The translations under genes and the position numbers were made by a program. Under the pieces are notes generated by a model. That model saw only the letters and a list, made by a program, of their open reading frames with translations. It did no database searches and was not told where the DNA came from. A stretch of 64,000 nt of DNA from Rhododendron vialii (Eukaryota > Streptophyta > Magnoliopsida > Ericales > Ericaceae): assembly GCF_030253575.1 (NCBI RefSeq), contig NC_080569.1, positions 2,810,001-2,874,000 of the forward strand, given 5' to 3'. Shown here one piece after another: positions 1 to 14,695 of this stretch (position 1 is its first letter; each line of letters starts with the position of its first letter).

Positions 1-419
1 CAACTTGAAAGTCATCTGTGCTGAAGGAGCACTAATAAGGGTTGCTTGATGTATAACCAAAATAAGTTATGCATCATGCAAATACTTTTAAAATTATTGA
101 TTACAGCTTAGCCATTGCTACCCTTTTCAAGCATTAACATGCTACTGGACCTCAGTTGAGTTTACATGAGCAGTTTTGGCACCATATGCTAACCACATTA
201 TTTATCTGGAACTGTGGCATATATTCCTTTTTATATTGCGTTATTTTTCTTGTTCCCTTTTCTTGTTCTGTTGAAAAATTGGTTTTCAATTTGTGTTTCC
301 TTTTCCTTCTCTTAGGTATTCAATCCCCAGTAATTGCACTTATGCTCTATGACTCCAGTTCTGTATCCGGTGTGTTCTCTATTTACTGGTACTTAATGAA
401 CATAATACTTGCTCAACAG

Positions 420-3400
420 GTCTTTGAGCGACTTCAGGTGCTTCTTGGGGTCAAAAATCGACTGGAAGAAGGATATTCATGGACTCTTTGTCAACGTTTT
501 GATGTCAGCCCACAAACATCTGTTCCTTCAAAAGTTGAATGCAACTCCAAGTTAGCTGTTGCATTGTCTATTTTGGACGAGTGTTTTTTGCCAATTGTTG
601 ACCCGAGAAGTGGAATCAACATGATTCGTAATGTTGTCTATAGTTGTGGGTAAGCACTTTTGACTATGTTTTGGTTGAAAGAGACTGGTTAGTATTGCAG
701 ATGAACAAATATCAGTTACTAGAGAGTTCCGCATGAGGCACACATGGCTTGCATGTGGGTGGAACTCTATAACTAGACTTATAAAGACAGACACTTGTGA
801 TTTGTGAATGTTACTAATTTGGTGTTATATTGGAATATATCCATTATTTACCTTGAAATAGTTGTAGTCTGTTGCAAGAGTTTGATTGTCATTGGGAAGG
901 TTTCTTGTTGCAACTGAATATTGTGCTAACAAAGGAGTTCCAAAACCTGTATCAGTTACCGGTTTATTCCCTTTTTCAAGATGTGGAATTATCTGAAGTT
1001 ATGTACTATCGTAGTGCACCTTAAATAATGGAAATAGACGCGATTAGCATTGTGTATTGTAGCATTGTTTGGACAATATTGGCACGGTCCAATATTGAAA
1101 AGACTTAAAACAGAGGGGAACGCCAAGTGGCCGTCCTGTTTTCTATATTCATACGGATATTAAATAACTTAATACTGATACTATTCTTGTCTGTTTATTG
1201 AATTGGTTCCAGGTCCAATTTTACTCGGCTGAACTACGCTGGTTTCTTCACTGCTATTCTAGAGAGGGGTGATGAAATTATCTCAGCGGCATCCATAAGG
1301 TTTTTTTCTGCCTGCATTGTTATCAAATTTGTTGCAGCTAGGATGTTGAGGCATAAATACTGTTTAAATACAAGATTTCAGTTGTCAGAATACGAAGAAA
1401 TTGTTGGCCATGCATTTGAATTGTTGATGAACCTAGAAGGTAAAAATAAGTTTGAGTCACTATTATGGTATGCTCGTAGCGATCAGCGTAGAACAAATGT
1501 CAGTGACAAGGTTTACAGCTCCAACTCTTTTTTAACTTTTGGGGAACTATTTTACGTATCTTCACATTCATTGGCTTTGTTCGAAAATTCTTCTGAATCA
1601 TGCTCTACTTATGTGTTGACACATGTATGGTCTATTCTGATGCTGTGTTGTCCCCGCCTGTTCTTCCAATCAAAAGTCGAATCTGATTGATAGTATATTT
1701 CAGTTAGACTATGGCAAGGCTAGCCATTATTCCATTGACATGTTTAAGAAGATTAGAGGGAATAAGATTTGTTGAAGCTGGATTTGCTGAAGGGTATGAT
1801 TATTTGGAGTTGGAGTTCTTCTGTTTTAGAGATGCTGAAATTTATCTCTACAAATTAGACCAATTGAATTTGTGATGCCTCTGGGAGTAAGTGCTGATTA
1901 TTTGATTATGTTTTTATGTATCCTGTTACTTTCTAGAGACAGTATTTTTTGCATCGGGAAAGTTGCTTACTTCCCATGAGAATGAGCTTTATTGTTCCAA
2001 AGTTCCAATTACTCCTTAAGAACTATTACGCCGTGACGTAAATATACGAGGAATTCTTTGATATGAATGTGGTGACAAAAGATTTTTCGCTCTTATTCAA
2101 ATGTAAAATCCTGTTAAACTTCTATTCTCAGCCCTAAACCTTCCTTATTTGCATTTCACTTAAATGCAATGATGAAAATTGTGTTTATTGCTAAAGATTT
2201 ATGGTATTTGAGTCATGTTACCTTTTCGAAGGTGGTCTTGGAATGGTAGCTCATTGAGTCGTTGGCATGCCATGGTCATTCTATGTTAGAGTGAGGAGAA
2301 GAGTGGATGAGCGAGAGATTGTAAATCCCTGCGTTAGCTCCTCTAACTACTATACATACCTCAGCACAATCCTACTTGTGTCGGGTATTTGGATTCATGT
2401 TCATGAAGGATCTAACGGTTTTTTTTAAATCTTCTGCCTGTGAGACTACGTAATGCGCATTCCTCATTTCTCCAGGCTTGTGCCGAATATTAAGGCCAAA
2501 TTTGATATTTACTTGTGTCAGATAATTGACATATGGACGAGTGTGGGTGTTTCCAATCGTTCCCGTCCGACACTTGTTTTATATATGGTTAATTGGTTTG
2601 ACCTCTGTCATTCAATCAACATAATATCAATATTTTCCAGAAGATGAGTCAAATGCTTTTTTCTAAAATGGTCCCAACGGTTTAGACATAAGTCCAATAA
2701 CACTCCTTGCAATATTTCCATTCAGTCAAAACTCTGAATGAAAAGGATAAGGATAAGTGGTATTTATACATTTTCTTTCGGTTCCTTCCATCTAGACTCT
2801 AAGTTCCATTAAGTATAAACATTAACAGTTAAAGTTGCATTAATGAACGATCATTTGCCTGGTGTTTTGAATTTGAGGTTTTGACTTTTATTCTACCTTT
2901 AAACTTACTTTTATTGTTTGAAAGAGAGAAACAAATTTCTTCCGAAACATCATATTGATTAGTCTACAATCATAGTTTGATATCAAATTAGGAATCATGT
3001 TTCACTTTATGTTTTTCAGAATCCATAATCATATGGTGTATTGCCAGAGGGTTCGACATGTTAAGATACAGGAGTGATGCCTATACTTTGAGAGAATGCA
3101 AAGAACTTGTGAGAAGAAAACATTGAACATTGCATTAATGATAGCATGTTAGAAAATAGAAAGCATTGGTTTTGGGACACCTATAAGATGTATCCAGTCA
3201 TGTCTAATACGAATATACAGGTAAAGGAAACGAAAAGAAAAATGAAGTAGCATTTCTAAGTATGATCACCTTTCTACAAGCTACGAAATATTGTCTATGG
3301 ACTATCATATAAATTTCTAAGCTTCGTGTGGTGTACGTTGGCACCGGTCGGGTAGTTTACATATTTATACAGAGGTATATAAGAAGTAAAGATAGTGTTT

Positions 3401-6096
3401 CCTTTATATCTTAATAAGTGTTTCCAAAAGTAATTTCTCTAGGTAAATGAACCGTTTTCTAATATAAATTTTCACAAAAGTAGGACATTCAGTTACTTTC
3501 CCAAACGCTTCTGAAAAAATAAATTTGTCGTCCATCAAATTAGGTGGAGATGGCAACGAGTGGGTGTTGGACGAGGGACGATTCCTCAACTCCGTCCCTC
3601 CATGCAAAGTCTCCCTTGCCCCTGCCTCAACCCCGAGCTATTTCTGCCCCTCCTTGACCTTATGCTACCCTTGTAACTTCAGAAAAGATAAACACTTGAG
3701 GGGAAGAATGGGTTGAAAATCAAGGCCCTAGGCAATTTTTTCAAAGTGGTTCGTTTCTTATTTTTAGTTTTCTCAAGTGCCCTGGAAAAGGACATACGTA
3801 CTCAAATCAAACTTAAAAAATTTGCTTTTCACTTTTCAAATCATGAGTAAAAGTAGCTTGGCAGGGTGTGCGTGCATCTCATGAAATTTGACTTCTCTAG
3901 GTTGAATCCTGGGCTTTCCCACCTACTATATGGTGTTGTTGCATGTATCTTTTACTTATGCGGTCATGAGCTACAGTTAAGAGTTCTTAATTAGCCAAAA
4001 TCACAGACAGAGAAAGAGAATGGAAGTTTTCCTCTAAAATTTCACAATTGTGCTGTTATTCTTTTTTATTCTTCTCTCCTGATCTAAGTGTCTGTTATTA
4101 GGATATTTTATGTTTCTGCACAACCAAAACGTTATCAATGTCAGCTCCATGTTTTCACTTGGGTATATTTGTTATACTTTCCATTTAATGGTTTTCATTA
4201 TTGAGAATCCAATTTTGGATATAGTTAAGAAAGTTAAATTTTCTGTTATTTTGTTTGATCTTCCTTATTGTAAGATGAAAATGGAAACAGAATGTACAAC
4301 AGTAGAGTATTGCTGGAAAATGACCTGAAAATGCCTAATTGAGTATCTCACCTTGCAGTTGCCTTATTATCAAATTGAATTCTCTCATCCTTGTTGTGTG
4401 TTAAGTTGCCGAGTGAGGTACAACCTTTTGTCGTAGCATAAGTATTTACCGGTTCTGGGGGGGAATATGTTGGTCTAGCAGAAACAAGAGGCTTGATTCA
4501 ACTGGCTTCTGTGTTGATTTTCTCGTTGCTAGTGCATGGAGTAAAATTACCTTTGCATTTATTTGTGAATATCTGTGGCCTTCAAGGATATTACTGGTAA
4601 TAATTACTAGAGTTATAATTTTTACTCCTTGATGAATAGGATTCATGGGAATCACTTAGCAGAGATGCCATTCATTGGGACTCGGCATATTTATAGGCGT
4701 CAAGGGATGTGTCGTCGGCTACTAAATGCAATTGAATTGGTATGTTGTGAACCATATTTCAGATCCTTGTTACAATCATTCTGGGCAAACAATCTAGGAT
4801 TATAGTGACTTAAATCTGGATTTTTCTTGGTTCTGTTGGATTTACTGCTCTTCCTTGTCTTTTGATGCTAAGCCATTTGTGACTCATTTGTCCAGGCTCT
4901 ATGCTCGCTTAATGTTGAGAAACTGGTTATACCTGCAATCTCTGAACTGCTACAAACGTGGACTTCTGTTTTTGGTTTCATGCCCCTTGAAGAATCAAAC
5001 AAGAAAGAAATGAAACACATGAATATGATAGTGTTCCCCGGTGTAGATATGTTAGAGAAACCTTTGTTGAGGAAGAGTATTGGTGGAGAGAGTCTCATTT
5101 CCACTGCAGGTATTTCATGAATGCTTGAAGGGCATGGCTTCAGAACTTTTTCTCTAGGATTTTAAGTATTTATGTTCGTATTGCAGGTACAATCTCCACA
5201 GAACGCAGAATCGAACAGCAAACTTCAAATGCTCCTGGAAAAAGCGATATAGCTGCTGCTGAATATGATGCATCTGATGTAACATGCGAGACAGTGAACT
5301 TTCAGGACTTAACCATTGAAAAACATACCCATGACAATCAAGAGTGTGAAAAAACACAAAATAAAGATTCAGAGTCTTCTGGCGGAGATGCTCTTGAACT
5401 TGATTTACAACGTACTGTGGAGGAACTGAATAAACAAAAAAGTGCTCAGAAGTTAACTCATGTTTCCACGATCATGCCTGATGCTACACAATTGGGGGGA
5501 TCTCTTGATGGTAAACGGAAGGAAGGTGCTGATCATGAACTAAATGGAGAAGTTAAAGCTGTCTACCTTTCTGCTGAAATTATGACTCAACCCCAGGATG
5601 CTACACTGTCTTATTCGAAAGAGGATGTTGCCCAAATTCATGAACTGGAAATTGTTTCTTCAGTTCACCATAACTGCTGTCCTCTTGGCGGGGCTTTTGA
5701 TGATGCTACTAAACCTGGTTCCCAAGCATCTCATATTCGTTATGGACTTTGCAAGTCCTCTGGGTGCCACTCGGGTGTTGATGAATATGATACTACTGCA
5801 GTAAATAAAGTGGATGCCTTGAATCATGTTGTTGAGGTGGGTCAAACTTCTATGGTTACTGTGAAAGATATCCATGAACAGAAAGAAGAATTCGCTGCCG
5901 CTCATTCTGATTCCTGTTCCATTGATTTGAATTCCGTTCCCAGCAGGCCTCAAGCTAGCATTCACTGTTCTAAGGAATCTGAGTCTGGTTGTCAGGTAGG
6001 CCACATCCTCCTGGTCTAGCTTGCCCTGTACCTCTCGATCCCTCAGAGTCCTAATACATCTGGTTTTCATGAGGTGATTCTAATTTAGGAAAGCCC

Positions 6097-6128
<32 letters not shown>

Positions 6129-6548
6129 GTACACATATATGTACATGTGTCTGTATTGTGTGCGCGCGCATGTATGTTTGTATTGACATGCTCGCGCACG
6201 GACACATGTTTGCATAAAGAAACATCTACTGATAGCTTGTTTATGTGAAATTGGTGTTCAATTAGAAAACAGTTCCTAGCAGTGACATGTGGGATATTTG
6301 TTATTTATAAAAAGAGAGGATCTGCTATTTGGCATGATGATGACCAGGTCTTCATGGTTGAAATTTTTTCCTACCACTCTGCTAGAGATAATCGTAATTT
6401 GTCAATTCCATGAAAGTGATATCTTGGTAGTTATCAATTTGTTCCTTTTTCCACTTGTTTACTCTCCAGTCTTCTCTGATTAATTTGGCAATCTAATGTA
6501 TTGCAGGTAGAATCACATAGATTGTTGAAGAGTGGAAAACTTTGCTAA
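420..6548 (+). CDS. IDM1-like PHD-finger/GNAT acetyltransferase, C-terminal part
   Basis: Spliced from six exons: 420-649, 1213-1299, 4640-4739, 4896-5109, 5187-5995 and 6507-6548. All junctions are GT-AG and the frame stays open over 493 residues to TAA at 6546-6548. The first exons encode the GNAT-like acetyltransferase region typical of plant INCREASED DNA METHYLATION 1-like proteins: [12 protein letters not shown], then [20 protein letters not shown], then [20 protein letters not shown], where the RRQGMC stretch is the acetyl-CoA-binding motif. The family places PHD and Tudor/Agenet-type domains upstream, which would be left of the window, so the start is missing. After the GNAT fold comes a poorly conserved polar tail of about 290 residues. 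Members of this family are nuclear chromatin proteins; IDM1 acetylates histone H3 and promotes active DNA demethylation. Which paralogue this is cannot be told. Intron 1213-side spacing is ordinary, but the intron 1300-4639 is unusually long (3.3 kb). Confidence 0.86.
1300..4639 (+). other. Long intron of the IDM1-like gene
   Basis: A 3.34 kb intron separates the exon ending in ISAASI from the exon starting IHGNHLAEM. No second gene is visible in it. It contains a GC-richer patch around 3540-3660 of repeat-like character and a possible tRNA-like SINE head around 3850-3910. Confidence 0.7.
3845..3965 (+). repeat. Possible SINE head (tRNA-like A and B boxes)
   Basis: TAGCTTGGCAGG near 3852 resembles a Pol III A box and AGGTTGAATCCTGG near 3900 resembles a B box, about 50 bases apart. 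No poly-A tail or target duplication was found, so this is only a candidate. Confidence 0.35.
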
Positions 6549-8793
6549 CTTCATGTAGCTTAATGTAGAAGCGAGTTTGCTTGTCGTAGAGATGTAGTGG
6601 TTGCTGTTTCGAGGCCACAATCTTAATGGAGAATCTGCATCTTTTTGGAGATTGGGAAATTTGTTAATTACTCTCCTTTTTGAATATTATGGGAATCAGT
6701 TCGCAGAAGGATAGCAAGAAGAGAGACACATCAAGTTTCAACAATCTGAGTAATAATTTGTTGCAACCTTCTTTGAGAAATGTGAATATTTAAACTTGAG
6801 AGGCCAGAACGAAAGTTCTTTTTGAGGTATGTGTAACTGTCTCTTATTGTTATCTTTGCCTTAATGGTCTCTGGTAGCATTAAATATTTTTAGGTGTCTT
6901 CCTTGCTCCGTGTTTCTTTTCTCCTTTATCCTTTATAGTAAAATGGTGCCAATTACTTTGAGTCAGCAACATGGCTTGTTTTTCCATTGCGCAACATGTA
7001 GCATCTATTCTATGCAAAATTACTGGTATTTTACTTGAATTGATTACATTTTCCCCTGAATTGCTTGTTTTTCCCTTCCTTTTCTTCCTTCCTGCTCTAG
7101 TTTTGTGTCTTTTGTCCCTGACTTGGCTGTCTGTTGTGCTTTTCTTGCCTTGTCTATAGTTGGTGAAACATTGTCATGAATAGTCACATTCAAATTCCCT
7201 GTAAGTTCTGTGCATGTTTTATTTTCTCTTTTCACTAACTCATCATTTCTTCAATCTTTGCTTCTTGTTCGGTGAGTACTGGTTTTCCTGTCAATGTGAA
7301 CACAGTTAACGGCGTAATTTATGTTGTAGATGCAAAAGGTTCAATTGTGGGGCGTTGAATTTGTTTTCTGTTGCATCTTACTGTGAATGCATGCTGACCT
7401 TTGAGTTTTATAATGTCATCGAAAAAGATGAATGGCCTAGATGATTCTGTTTTTGGTCGTTCTCGTCAGTTTGCAGTGTATTTTGCAAAAGTATGAGAAA
7501 ATTTGCTCATGACAACGTTATGTGAAGAGAGAAATAGGGAAACTTGGGTTTTGCTGACATCCCCAGGCTCCTTAGAACCAATTATAAAAAATCCTTAAGT
7601 TGAGATTGATATGAACGAAGCTCATATATGTTCAATAATGTGCTTTAAGAACCAAACTCTTCTGATTCAAGTTTCATACCTGTGCTTTTGTACATTTTCT
7701 TTTTCAACCTCTTGTAGACTCTCTCTCTCTCTCTCATTACCTAACAATTGCTTCTTTATCTCCCTGCAGTAGGGGTGGGTTGCATCTAATGTTGCATCTA
7801 ATTTCAGTGCCATGTAGAAAAGCACAGGAATATTTTGCTGAGTACATACTCTTATCTCTTGACTAGGATGCTGCTGGTAAAGGTAGTAATGCATCATAAC
7901 AAGGGGAGTGTCCAAACTGGAGCTGATGTAATCATTTTTGTAATTATCTTTTTCATCTTTTGGTTTGCGATATTGTGGACTTGCTATAAGCCTTTTGGAA
8001 TTGCAGATGGTAAATATTTGTAACTTAATAGTACTATATTTTCTTAGAGTATCTCAAATGCCTTACTATTTCTTTTAAGCCCAAGTCTTTTTCATTTACA
8101 AGAGCTCCCACAATGCCCGCAATATTTGGTTAAGTGTATATTCATGAACTAGTTTTGCAATTTTCTGAGTCGAATTTAGCTCAATGGATGGCCATTCATT
8201 GCTAAATCAAGGTGTGTTAGTTATATAAATATATAAAAAAAAAGAAAAAAAAAGTGAAATGTGCCATAGCATAAGTTTCCTGTATGAACAGCTCAATTGC
8301 AATCCGCGGATTTTTTTGGCTAAAACTAGAGAGGAGAAATATTAAGTGGTGAAAGGCTCATTTTTCACCACATATTGGTGTAAGTTTCATCATACAGTAT
8401 GTGGCTTTCCCACCGATGCGCGCTTGAAAAAGGCTCTGGGGGTGGAGATCTAGGAGCATTGAATAATTATATTCACGAGCAAACGCTCCAGGAGCATTGA
8501 ATAATTATATTTCCGGGCAAACCTTATCAGAAGTGATCCTCGTAACCTAAAGGCTGTATAACTCTAGGTGATTCAAGTGGTTCTTTTCAATATGCTCAGT
8601 ATTATTCGTGGAAAATATTAAATAATTCCAAAAATTTCTTTAAGTTACTATAATTCCGTTAAATATGTCTTTTAACATAAGATGGCATCGTTTTAGCGTC
8701 ATATTTGTCTCAAATAGGCAAATATGATTCACACGTTATCTTTGCAGTTTAGAATAATCAGTTATAAAATGTTGCAAAATAGACGGTTTAAAT
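6549..8793. other. 3' flank and spacer between the IDM1-like gene and RPS18
   Basis: Probably begins with the 3' UTR of the acetyltransferase gene. Only short unconvincing open frames occur here. It holds pyrimidine-rich stretches (for example 7717-7735) and a short direct repeat at 8452-8513. No gene was recognised. Confidence 0.6.
8452..8513. repeat. Short direct repeat
   Basis: AGGAGCATTGAATAATTATA occurs twice, at about 8452 and 8490, each followed by a similar GGGCAAAC/GAGCAAAC stretch. The GGAGCA...TTATT wording resembles the ends of the small inverted-repeat elements near 50.1 and 51.6 kb. Confidence 0.6.
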
Positions 8794-8795
8794 TA

Positions 8796-8935
8796 ATTCT
8801 CCCTTCGTCCCAAAAAAATAGTCCGAATGAGAACTTTAAGAAAATGCATTCTAATTACGAAGAATTTAAACTTCTTTAGGAATAAAAACAATTTATTGAT
8901 ACTATTTACTATTAGCAGCAAAAAGTTTGAATTTT
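8796..8935. mobile_element. Stowaway-like MITE end (truncated)
   Basis: After a TA, the sequence TTCTCCCTTCGTCCCAAAAA matches the CTCCCTCCGTCCC terminus of Stowaway (Tc1/mariner) MITEs. No opposite terminus was found within several hundred bases, so only one end survives. It lies just upstream of the RPS18 promoter. Confidence 0.5.
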
Positions 8936-8956
8936 TTTGACAAATTCCAATATTTT

Positions 8957-9164
8957 TGGGCCAGTTGTAGTAAAGTAAAGCCTTTAATGGACTCCAACTA
9001 AACCTTCCAGTCCAATAAGGCCCAAGAGGCTTCATTGGTCATTAACTAGATTTACCAGGGGCGTTTTGGACAAATAACAAAGCGTCGAAAACCCTAATAG
9101 CTCTTGCCTCTCTTATAAGTAAGGACCGTGGAATTACCATCAATCGTTTTGAGTTTAGGGTTTT
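8957..9164 (+). promoter_or_regulatory. RPS18 promoter: site II, telo-boxes, TATA-like box
   Basis: Site II elements (TGGGCC at 8957-8962; AGGCCCA at 9018-9024), a telo-box (AAACCCTAA at 9089-9097), a TATA-like TATAAG at 9114-9119 and a reverse telo-box (TTAGGGTTTT at 9155-9164) precede the start codon. Paired telo-box and site II motifs are the known signature of plant ribosomal protein gene promoters, giving high expression in dividing cells. Transcription probably starts near 9140. Confidence 0.8.
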
Positions 9165-9237
9165 CGTGCTTCGTTCTCTCTGGCCAGCCGCACTCTCAAG
9201 CACCGACCAAGAAGAAACCTGATCCGAAGCCCTAACC

Positions 9238-11274
<2,037 letters not shown>

Positions 11275-11532
11275 TTTGCTTCTCTGTTTGCTATGGTTCC
11301 TGCAGCTAGTTTTGTTGAACGACCTTTACCAACATCAGCACTTCTTTGAGAATTGATGTTATCTTTTGCCGTGATTTTTGCACCATTTTGATGTTTTCAG
11401 CTACTTATCTATATGTTTCTCTCTATACATTATGACTTCTGGTTGACTTGGGTAGTCGTCTAGTTTATGGTGTTTAATATGAATGGATCTTTTTTTTGGA
11501 ACTCTTTGGGTTGCGTAAATTTTGTCATATCA

Positions 11533-11716
11533 GCGGATTTGGTTTTCAAGATTAGTTTTTGTGATTCCACCTGGTGGATTTCATTATGCAGTTTTTTGTG
11601 TGCGCGTCTGTTTGTGCTGGTTGGGCGGATTTGGTTTTCAAGATTAGTTTTTGTGATTCCACCTGGTGGATTCCATTATGCAGTTTTTTGTGCATGCGTC
11701 TGCTTGTGCTGGTTGG
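11533..11716. repeat. 92-bp tandem duplication downstream of RPS18
   Basis: Two adjacent near-identical 92 bp units, 11533-11624 and 11625-11716, begin GCGGATTTGGTTTTCAAG and differ at only a few positions. They lie about 260 bp after the RPS18 stop, in or near the 3' UTR. Confidence 0.95.
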
Positions 11717-12049
11717 GGGTGGTGTTACTTTAGCAGTTCATATTCAATTGCCGATTGTGGTAATGGTTTGTTTGTGACCCGTGAGATCGCAAAGGGGGTC
11801 TTGATTTTAGTTAGATGAATGATTCCATGTTCGGAACTTAACTGTGGACATGTACGATGATTGCTTTTACTTAAATTTTTTGAAGGAGAAGCCATTTACA
11901 AAGGTGGTTTCCAGATTCTCTCTTTTAGATTAAATACTAGCAGGATATATAAGGGCTTCTACATCTTGACAGCGCCCTTCTACATCTTGACAGTGGGATG
12001 TTGGTTTTACAAGGGCCAAGGTCAAACAGAAGTTTCAATTTCGGAAGGG

Positions 12050-12269
12050 AAATGGATCCTCTCCAGTCTAAAGTTTAGGTTTGGATTCCCTTTTATGCGA
12101 TGAATGAATGGTTGAGATTTGTCGCGAAACTCTTCCACGAAAGAGTTAAACATTCCATGTAAGAGTTTTGGAACAAATCCGAACCATTGATTAATTTGAT
12201 TATACCAATGAATGGTTTTGATTTGGACTGTCTCCTCCAGTCCAATTTTTTGGACCGAAGAGGATCCAG
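12050..12269. mobile_element. Small inverted-repeat element (MITE-like)
   Basis: The ends form an inverted repeat: GGATCCTCTCCAGTCTAAA at 12054 onward against GGATCCTCTTCGGTCCAAA read inward from about 12267. Size is about 220 bp with no coding capacity. Target duplication not clear. Confidence 0.6.
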
Positions 12270-13130
12270 ACCCATTTGGTTTTGATTTGATCTGGTTTTA
12301 TAACGTTTGCAGTCTGCTGATCAGTCTCAAGCTTGGGATTAGCCATGTCAGTGGTACTTGTCCATTTTGCAATGAATTCTCTCCATTTTTCTTGTTGGTC
12401 GTTGGCTAAGGTTAAAGGTGCATAGCTGGATTTCACTTTGAAGAACTTTTCTTAAAATCGTACGAGTAGTAAGATTCTGCATCCATCACTGACCTAGGAG
12501 GGATCTCAACGATCAACTGATTGAAATACAGCCTCACTCTTTGCATTGATGCGGGTTTGCTAAGCGTGATTAGGACCCACCTAGAGAAGGTGATTATTTT
12601 TTTCTAAGCAAAAAGATTTTATTAATTTTTACAAACGATTACAAAGATTAAACGGAACAAGGACTTACCGGCATAAGTCACCCAAGACCACCAAAAAAAA
12701 ACGGCAAGAAACCAACCAAAATAGCAAAATCCTAAGAAAAGCCGAACTAAAGGAGGTGATTTAGCTTGATGGCATGTGGTATTTATTTGTAACTTTCTCT
12801 TTCTAGTGCACATAGTGAAAAGCATTATGGCATTAGGATTTCCAAGGCTTTAGCTCACGACCTATTTATCTCACGTTATATTGTAAGTGAGGGCATTTTT
12901 TTGATCAAAGCATGAACATAGCATATATATATATCAATAAAAGGACACTATCGGTCCAAACTACAAACCAAAACAAAAATTTGAAGGCTTTGTTTGGATG
13001 CCAGTTATCTTCGGGAGGAATGGTATTTTTTATTACTAGTATTAATTCAATATTCGGAGTAATTCCCTTGTATGTTCCTACCGTTGTGTAACTTGTGTGT
13101 GGAGTGGATCACCTATGTGTTTCAAGAGGC

Positions 13131-13271
13131 AGGATCTTCTGTGCTGAAAATTTTTGTGCCGAAGAGTTTTTCGGCCATTGGATATAAAACATAAAAAAAA
13201 AATCACACAATCCAATGATCGAAAAATCCCTTGGCACAGATGCACTGGAGTTTTCGGGACAGAGGAGATTG
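13131..13271. mobile_element. Short inverted-repeat element, related ends
   Basis: Arms of about 55 bases (AGGATCTTCTGTGCTGAAAA... and its inverse ending near 13271) meet in the middle at CATTGGAT/ATCCAATG. The end wording GGATCTTCT is similar to the element at 12.05 kb, suggesting the same family. No target duplication was recognised. Confidence 0.5.
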
Positions 13272-14695
13272 AACTGGTGTATGAGTGTATCCAATATCTT
13301 ACTGCCTCAAGACCAAAAAAAAAAACTCACAGAAAAGGGTCGTCTTTCTTCTCTTCACCTTCTGCGTATATAAAAAAAACTTGTAACAAGTCACTACATT
13401 GACTTTTTAGACCTCCGTCAAATTGTCAATGGAATGGACGTCTCCCAACATTTTTAATTTTTTTTGTCACCATAACCACATAATCACTTACTAATATAGT
13501 ATTGAAAACCGACAAGTATGATTTGCTTAGCTGCTAAACACCAGAGTAACAACGGGTGATCATGAGGCCACGTGTCGGTCGGAGCCAACAGATTAGCCCA
13601 CCTCCACCGACGGCCACCGTCAATGACAAACAAACATGTAGTATGAACGCAAAATGATTTCTCAATACGTGCATCTTTATAGACTTATTAACAGTCAAGT
13701 TGAACCATTTACTTACAATATCTGTGCACAAACAAGCCATGTACCTTTTTTTTTCTTCCTTATAACCGTATGTCCGAGTCAATTTGAGCGTACCTTGATT
13801 AATTTCAAGGTCCTGAACTTACCAACTGAGCAAACTCTACATGGCCCCAAGGTGTAAAATGTTTGGCCCTCCGTGAAATTTAAACATACGATCTCATTGA
13901 AGAGAAATACTTATTCGCTTTCTCATGTCCATTAAGCTCAAGTCCTCTGTACCCAATTCCTCTCTTACCTCTATTCCTTTGTTCCTATGCATTCTAGGCC
14001 GTTGGATTAACATCCCATAAAAAGTTTCAAATGATCCAATGGCCAAATACGCACCGCAACATGGGTACATCAAAATTTCGATATAGGGGATTTGGGGGTT
14101 CACATATTTTGCTGTTGAAACATTACAGCATCTTGTAGTGGTGACTTGTTAGTAATTTGTTATGATCCTCAGCTCATAAAACAAAAAATGAAGATTCCCC
14201 CGAGCTTGTCTTAGTTGGGCATGCTTGCTTGTTTATTTTGATCCAAAAAAGTTTTAGCTAGACCCTTTTAATCTCTCAAGCATTGTTTGCCAACGAAAAC
14301 AATCAAAGCCCACAGGTAAGAGAGTGTGGAATCAGAGCTTCTATTTACCAAAAATATTTATCATCCATAGCTTAAAGGCTTCGCACTGAGTTTTTTTTTT
14401 TTTTCTGTTAAATAAATTTTTAGTTGATACATGCGAAAAGAAGAATGACATGTGTCTATGCACAAATCCTACTTTTAGTAAATACTATAAACTTTTTTCG
14501 TTTCGTTAAGAGAAATAAGTACAGTACTTAGTTTTCAAATAAATACTTATTTTTTAATTTAAAAGTAATGTATTATGCGAGAATGTCCAATTTCGTAAAG
14601 CGAAAAATAAGTATCTGAAAAATTAGAATATGATGATCCTTACGATGTTGACTCATACCCTACGTAGAGATCGATACTTGGAACTTTTATCCTTT
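13272..14695. other. Gene-free spacer
   Basis: AT-rich, with poly-T and poly-A tracts. No gene, RNA or well-bounded repeat was seen. Confidence 0.5.

Noticed and set aside
156-419. Open frame running into the first acetyltransferase exon
   Set aside because: The part before 420 reads as hydrophobic, non-conserved sequence and ends in a CAG acceptor; it is intron.
7835-8023. Small hydrophobic open frame after the acetyltransferase gene
   Set aside because: AT-rich, not conserved-looking, lies in a spacer with no promoter or start context.
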